Assembly (NCBI GenBank): GCA_937896235.1
Contig: CALBMX010000034.1
Span: forward strand, 124,001 to 188,000
DNA: 64,000 nucleotides
From: an uncultured bacterium
Lineage (GTDB): Bacteria; Planctomycetota; UBA1135; GCA-002686595
Reading direction: 5' to 3'
Shown here piece by piece: positions 62,606-64,000 of this stretch. The translations under genes were made by a program, and so were the position numbers. Every line of letters begins with the position of its first letter. Position 1 is the stretch's first letter. Below the pieces are notes generated by a model, which was not told where the DNA came from, made no database searches, and was given only the letters and a program-made list of their open reading frames with translations.

Positions 62606-63868
62606 ATGACTTTCAATAAGGGAGAGAGGAGGCGGAAGCGGCGGATCGGCTTGGGTGTCGGCGCACTCGTTTTTTTTGTTGGAGTGCTCGGGCTTCGAAC
62701 TTTTATAATTCGGCCTTACCACGTGTCGACCTCATCGATGGAGCCGACGATCCACGGTGACGGCGAGCGCGTTCTTGTTCAGTTTTGGGGCACAGGGGAG
62801 CTAAAGCGCTATGACCTTGTAGTGATCGATCGAGGGGGCGGAGGCTCCCCGCTCGTGAAGCGTGTTGGAGGGCTTCCCGGAGACCGCCTTCAACTTTCCG
62901 GTGGAGACCTGATCATTGGGTCAGAGCGCGCGGGCCAACTTGGTGATACCGCGCCCCCGGTTAGGCTATTTAGCAGCTCAGACACCGCACTCTCCGACGC
63001 ATTTGATTTCCGGGCCGCAACGGGAGGAGTCGTAACCCCCGACTATCCGTGGGTCGTACTTGATGACGACGCCGACGCCGAGATTCAGCTGGACGCATTC
63101 GAGCTTGCCCCTGGCCGGGAGTACGGCATGATGCGCTACTCGGAGGAGCTGCGTGATAGCTATCTTGACGGTCAGGGCGAGTCTGTTCAGGGTACTCACG
63201 ATGTGAATGACGCCTCCTTGGCGTTTGATTTCCGCCTGAGGCGAACGGGTCGGGGCGGTCGCATTCGGGCGCGGCTGGTGGAGCAGGCGGATTCGTTTGA
63301 GGCGATCCTCCAAATCAACCAAGACTTCATGGGGTACAGCTTGCGGATTGAGCGCAATCCAGGTGACGTCTTGGGGGCGACGGTCGTCGATTTCGGAGGC
63401 CGGCCCCCCCTCTTGCCGTCACCAGGAGAGATCGAAGATCCGGAGTGGTTGCGGCTCTCTTTTTCGAACGGTGACAACCGCTTGCACGCCAGTCTAGTTG
63501 ACAAAGAGGGCCGCGTGCTTGCGGAGGTCACTTGCGACTACGAGGCAAATACTCCCTATTTGGGGGCGCGGTTGACTCCAAGTTTAACGCCCGTGCGCAG
63601 TGTTGCCTCTCGTGTTGCCTTGGGCGGCGAAGCGGTGACTATGGACGTGCGCCGAGTAGAGATCTCTCGGGACCTGTTTTGGCTTCCGGTGGGTGACTAC
63701 GGTGTAAAGGCGCCCTTTGTCCTAGGGCCAGATGAGTATTTTGTGCTCGGCGACAATAGTGCAAAGAGCGCTGATAGTCGGCTGTGGGGGCCTATCCGAG
63801 CGGAGTCCATCATTGGCCGGCCAACGCGGGTTGTCTGGCCGCTTGCTAGGGCGAGGAAGCTCCACTAG
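62606..63868 (+). CDS. lepB: Signal peptidase I with a large central insertion
   Basis: 420 aa from the ATG at 62606. A membrane helix is at residues about 14-35. The catalytic Ser lies in STSSMEPTIHGDGE (Ser 44), the Lys in PLVKRVGGLPGD (Lys 85), and the C-terminal LepB block GDNSAKSADSRLWGPI begins at residue 382. All elements for the Ser/Lys dyad are therefore intact. Between the LPGD box and that end block are roughly 270 residues that do not match the typical enzyme. They include a beta-rich stretch with a concanavalin-like look (FRLRRTGRGGRIRARLVEQADSFEAILQI). It should cleave signal peptides; the insertion may select substrates. Confidence 0.88.
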   Translation: MTFNKGERRRKRRIGLGVGALVFFVGVLGLRTFIIRPYHVSTSSMEPTIHGDGERVLVQFWGTGELKRYDLVVIDRGGGGSPLVKRVGGLPGDRLQLSGGDLIIGSERAGQLGDTAPPVRLFSSSDTALSDAFDFRAATGGVVTPDYPWVVLDDDADAEIQLDAFELAPGREYGMMRYSEELRDSYLDGQGESVQGTHDVNDASLAFDFRLRRTGRGGRIRARLVEQADSFEAILQINQDFMGYSLRIERNPGDVLGATVVDFGGRPPLLPSPGEIEDPEWLRLSFSNGDNRLHASLVDKEGRVLAEVTCDYEANTPYLGARLTPSLTPVRSVASRVALGGEAVTMDVRRVEISRDLFWLPVGDYGVKAPFVLGPDEYFVLGDNSAKSADSRLWGPIRAESIIGRPTRVVWPLARARKLH

Positions 63869-63913
63869 TCATGGCTGCCATTAATGTCGTTAAGCTCGAA
63901 ACCTCAGCGCCCG

Positions 63914-64000
63914 ATGATAGTTGAAGTGATGGTGAAGCCTACAAGTAGCAATCGTGGAACGGAGCCAACAGATGAGGGGGCGGCCCTGATGTTGGCATGG
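63914..64000 (+). CDS. Possible start of an unknown gene, cut by the window edge
   Basis: An ATG at 63914 opens a frame that runs to the window end (29 codons, beginning MIVEVMVKPTSSNRGTEP). It lies 45 bp after the signal peptidase stop in the same direction. The fragment is too short to identify, and I see no strong ribosome site. An internal ATG at 63929 is an alternative start. Confidence 0.25.
   Translation, partial: MIVEVMVKPTSSNRGTEPTDEGAALMLAW

Overview
The window is about 64 kb of moderately GC-rich bacterial chromosome with ordinary, tightly packed genes and no mobile elements, CRISPR arrays, rRNA or tRNA genes that I could find. The gene mix points to a Gram-negative-type member of the Planctomycetota, probably one of the marine lineages. 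The signs are a DnaA-DnaN-DciA-GyrB origin cluster, an LPS-transport/Kdo locus, bacillithiol genes, large secreted proteins with IPT/TIG-like, BNR-like and DUF7467-like modules, and a C-terminal domain that I associate with planctomycete secreted proteins. This assignment is inference; no rRNA is present to confirm it.

Layout. 1-9.5 kb: the start of a probable membrane glycosyltransferase (minus, cut by the edge), a TIGR03546/TIGR03545-like membrane protein (plus), then a long minus-strand run (repeat protein, 804-aa surface protein with GspG-like modules, DUF374 acyltransferase, DUF72 protein, GbsR-type regulator, atypical SDR). 9.6-17 kb: membrane-anchored cyclophilin, a 50-bp perfect palindrome, parB with a parS site in its promoter region, a membrane protein plus phosphoesterase, an HPr-domain protein divergent from a sigma-70 factor, and hemW. 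17-25 kb: a compact plus-strand operon DUF502-pyrF-bshC-bshB1-parA-bshA-cysteine desulfurase, which holds the complete bacillithiol pathway with parA inserted in it. 25-31.8 kb: dnaA, a probable oriC with DnaA boxes, dnaN, dciA, gyrB and a small MshEN-domain protein.

31.8-39.2 kb (minus): kdsD-kdsC-(996-aa LptC/LptA-like)-lptD-like-tatA, a locus for Kdo synthesis and LPS export. 39.4-41.1 kb: site-2 protease and scpA. 41.1-42.15 kb is a 1-kb stretch with no convincing gene. 42-50.4 kb: ChaN-like lipoprotein, secreted subtilisin, PlsB-like acyltransferase, BNR-like lipoprotein. 50.6-57 kb: thioredoxin, fmt, rsmB, a small membrane protein, SDR, fatty-acid desaturase, methyltransferase. 57-64 kb: msrA, TIM-barrel isomerase-like protein, LeuA-family synthase, a secreted repeat protein, mgtE, and a signal peptidase I with a very large insertion.

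How the genes fit together: replication and segregation functions (dnaA, dnaN, dciA, gyrB, parA, parB/parS, scpA) sit around the origin. Envelope biogenesis (Kdo, LPS transport, acyltransferases, Tat, signal peptidase, site-2 protease) and thiol redox (bacillithiol, cysteine desulfurase, thioredoxin, MsrA) are the other main themes. The most unusual items are the giant LptC/LptA-like protein, the HPr-domain fusion, the bacillithiol-parA operon, the signal peptidase insertion, the GspG-like modules in a surface protein, and the 50-bp palindrome.
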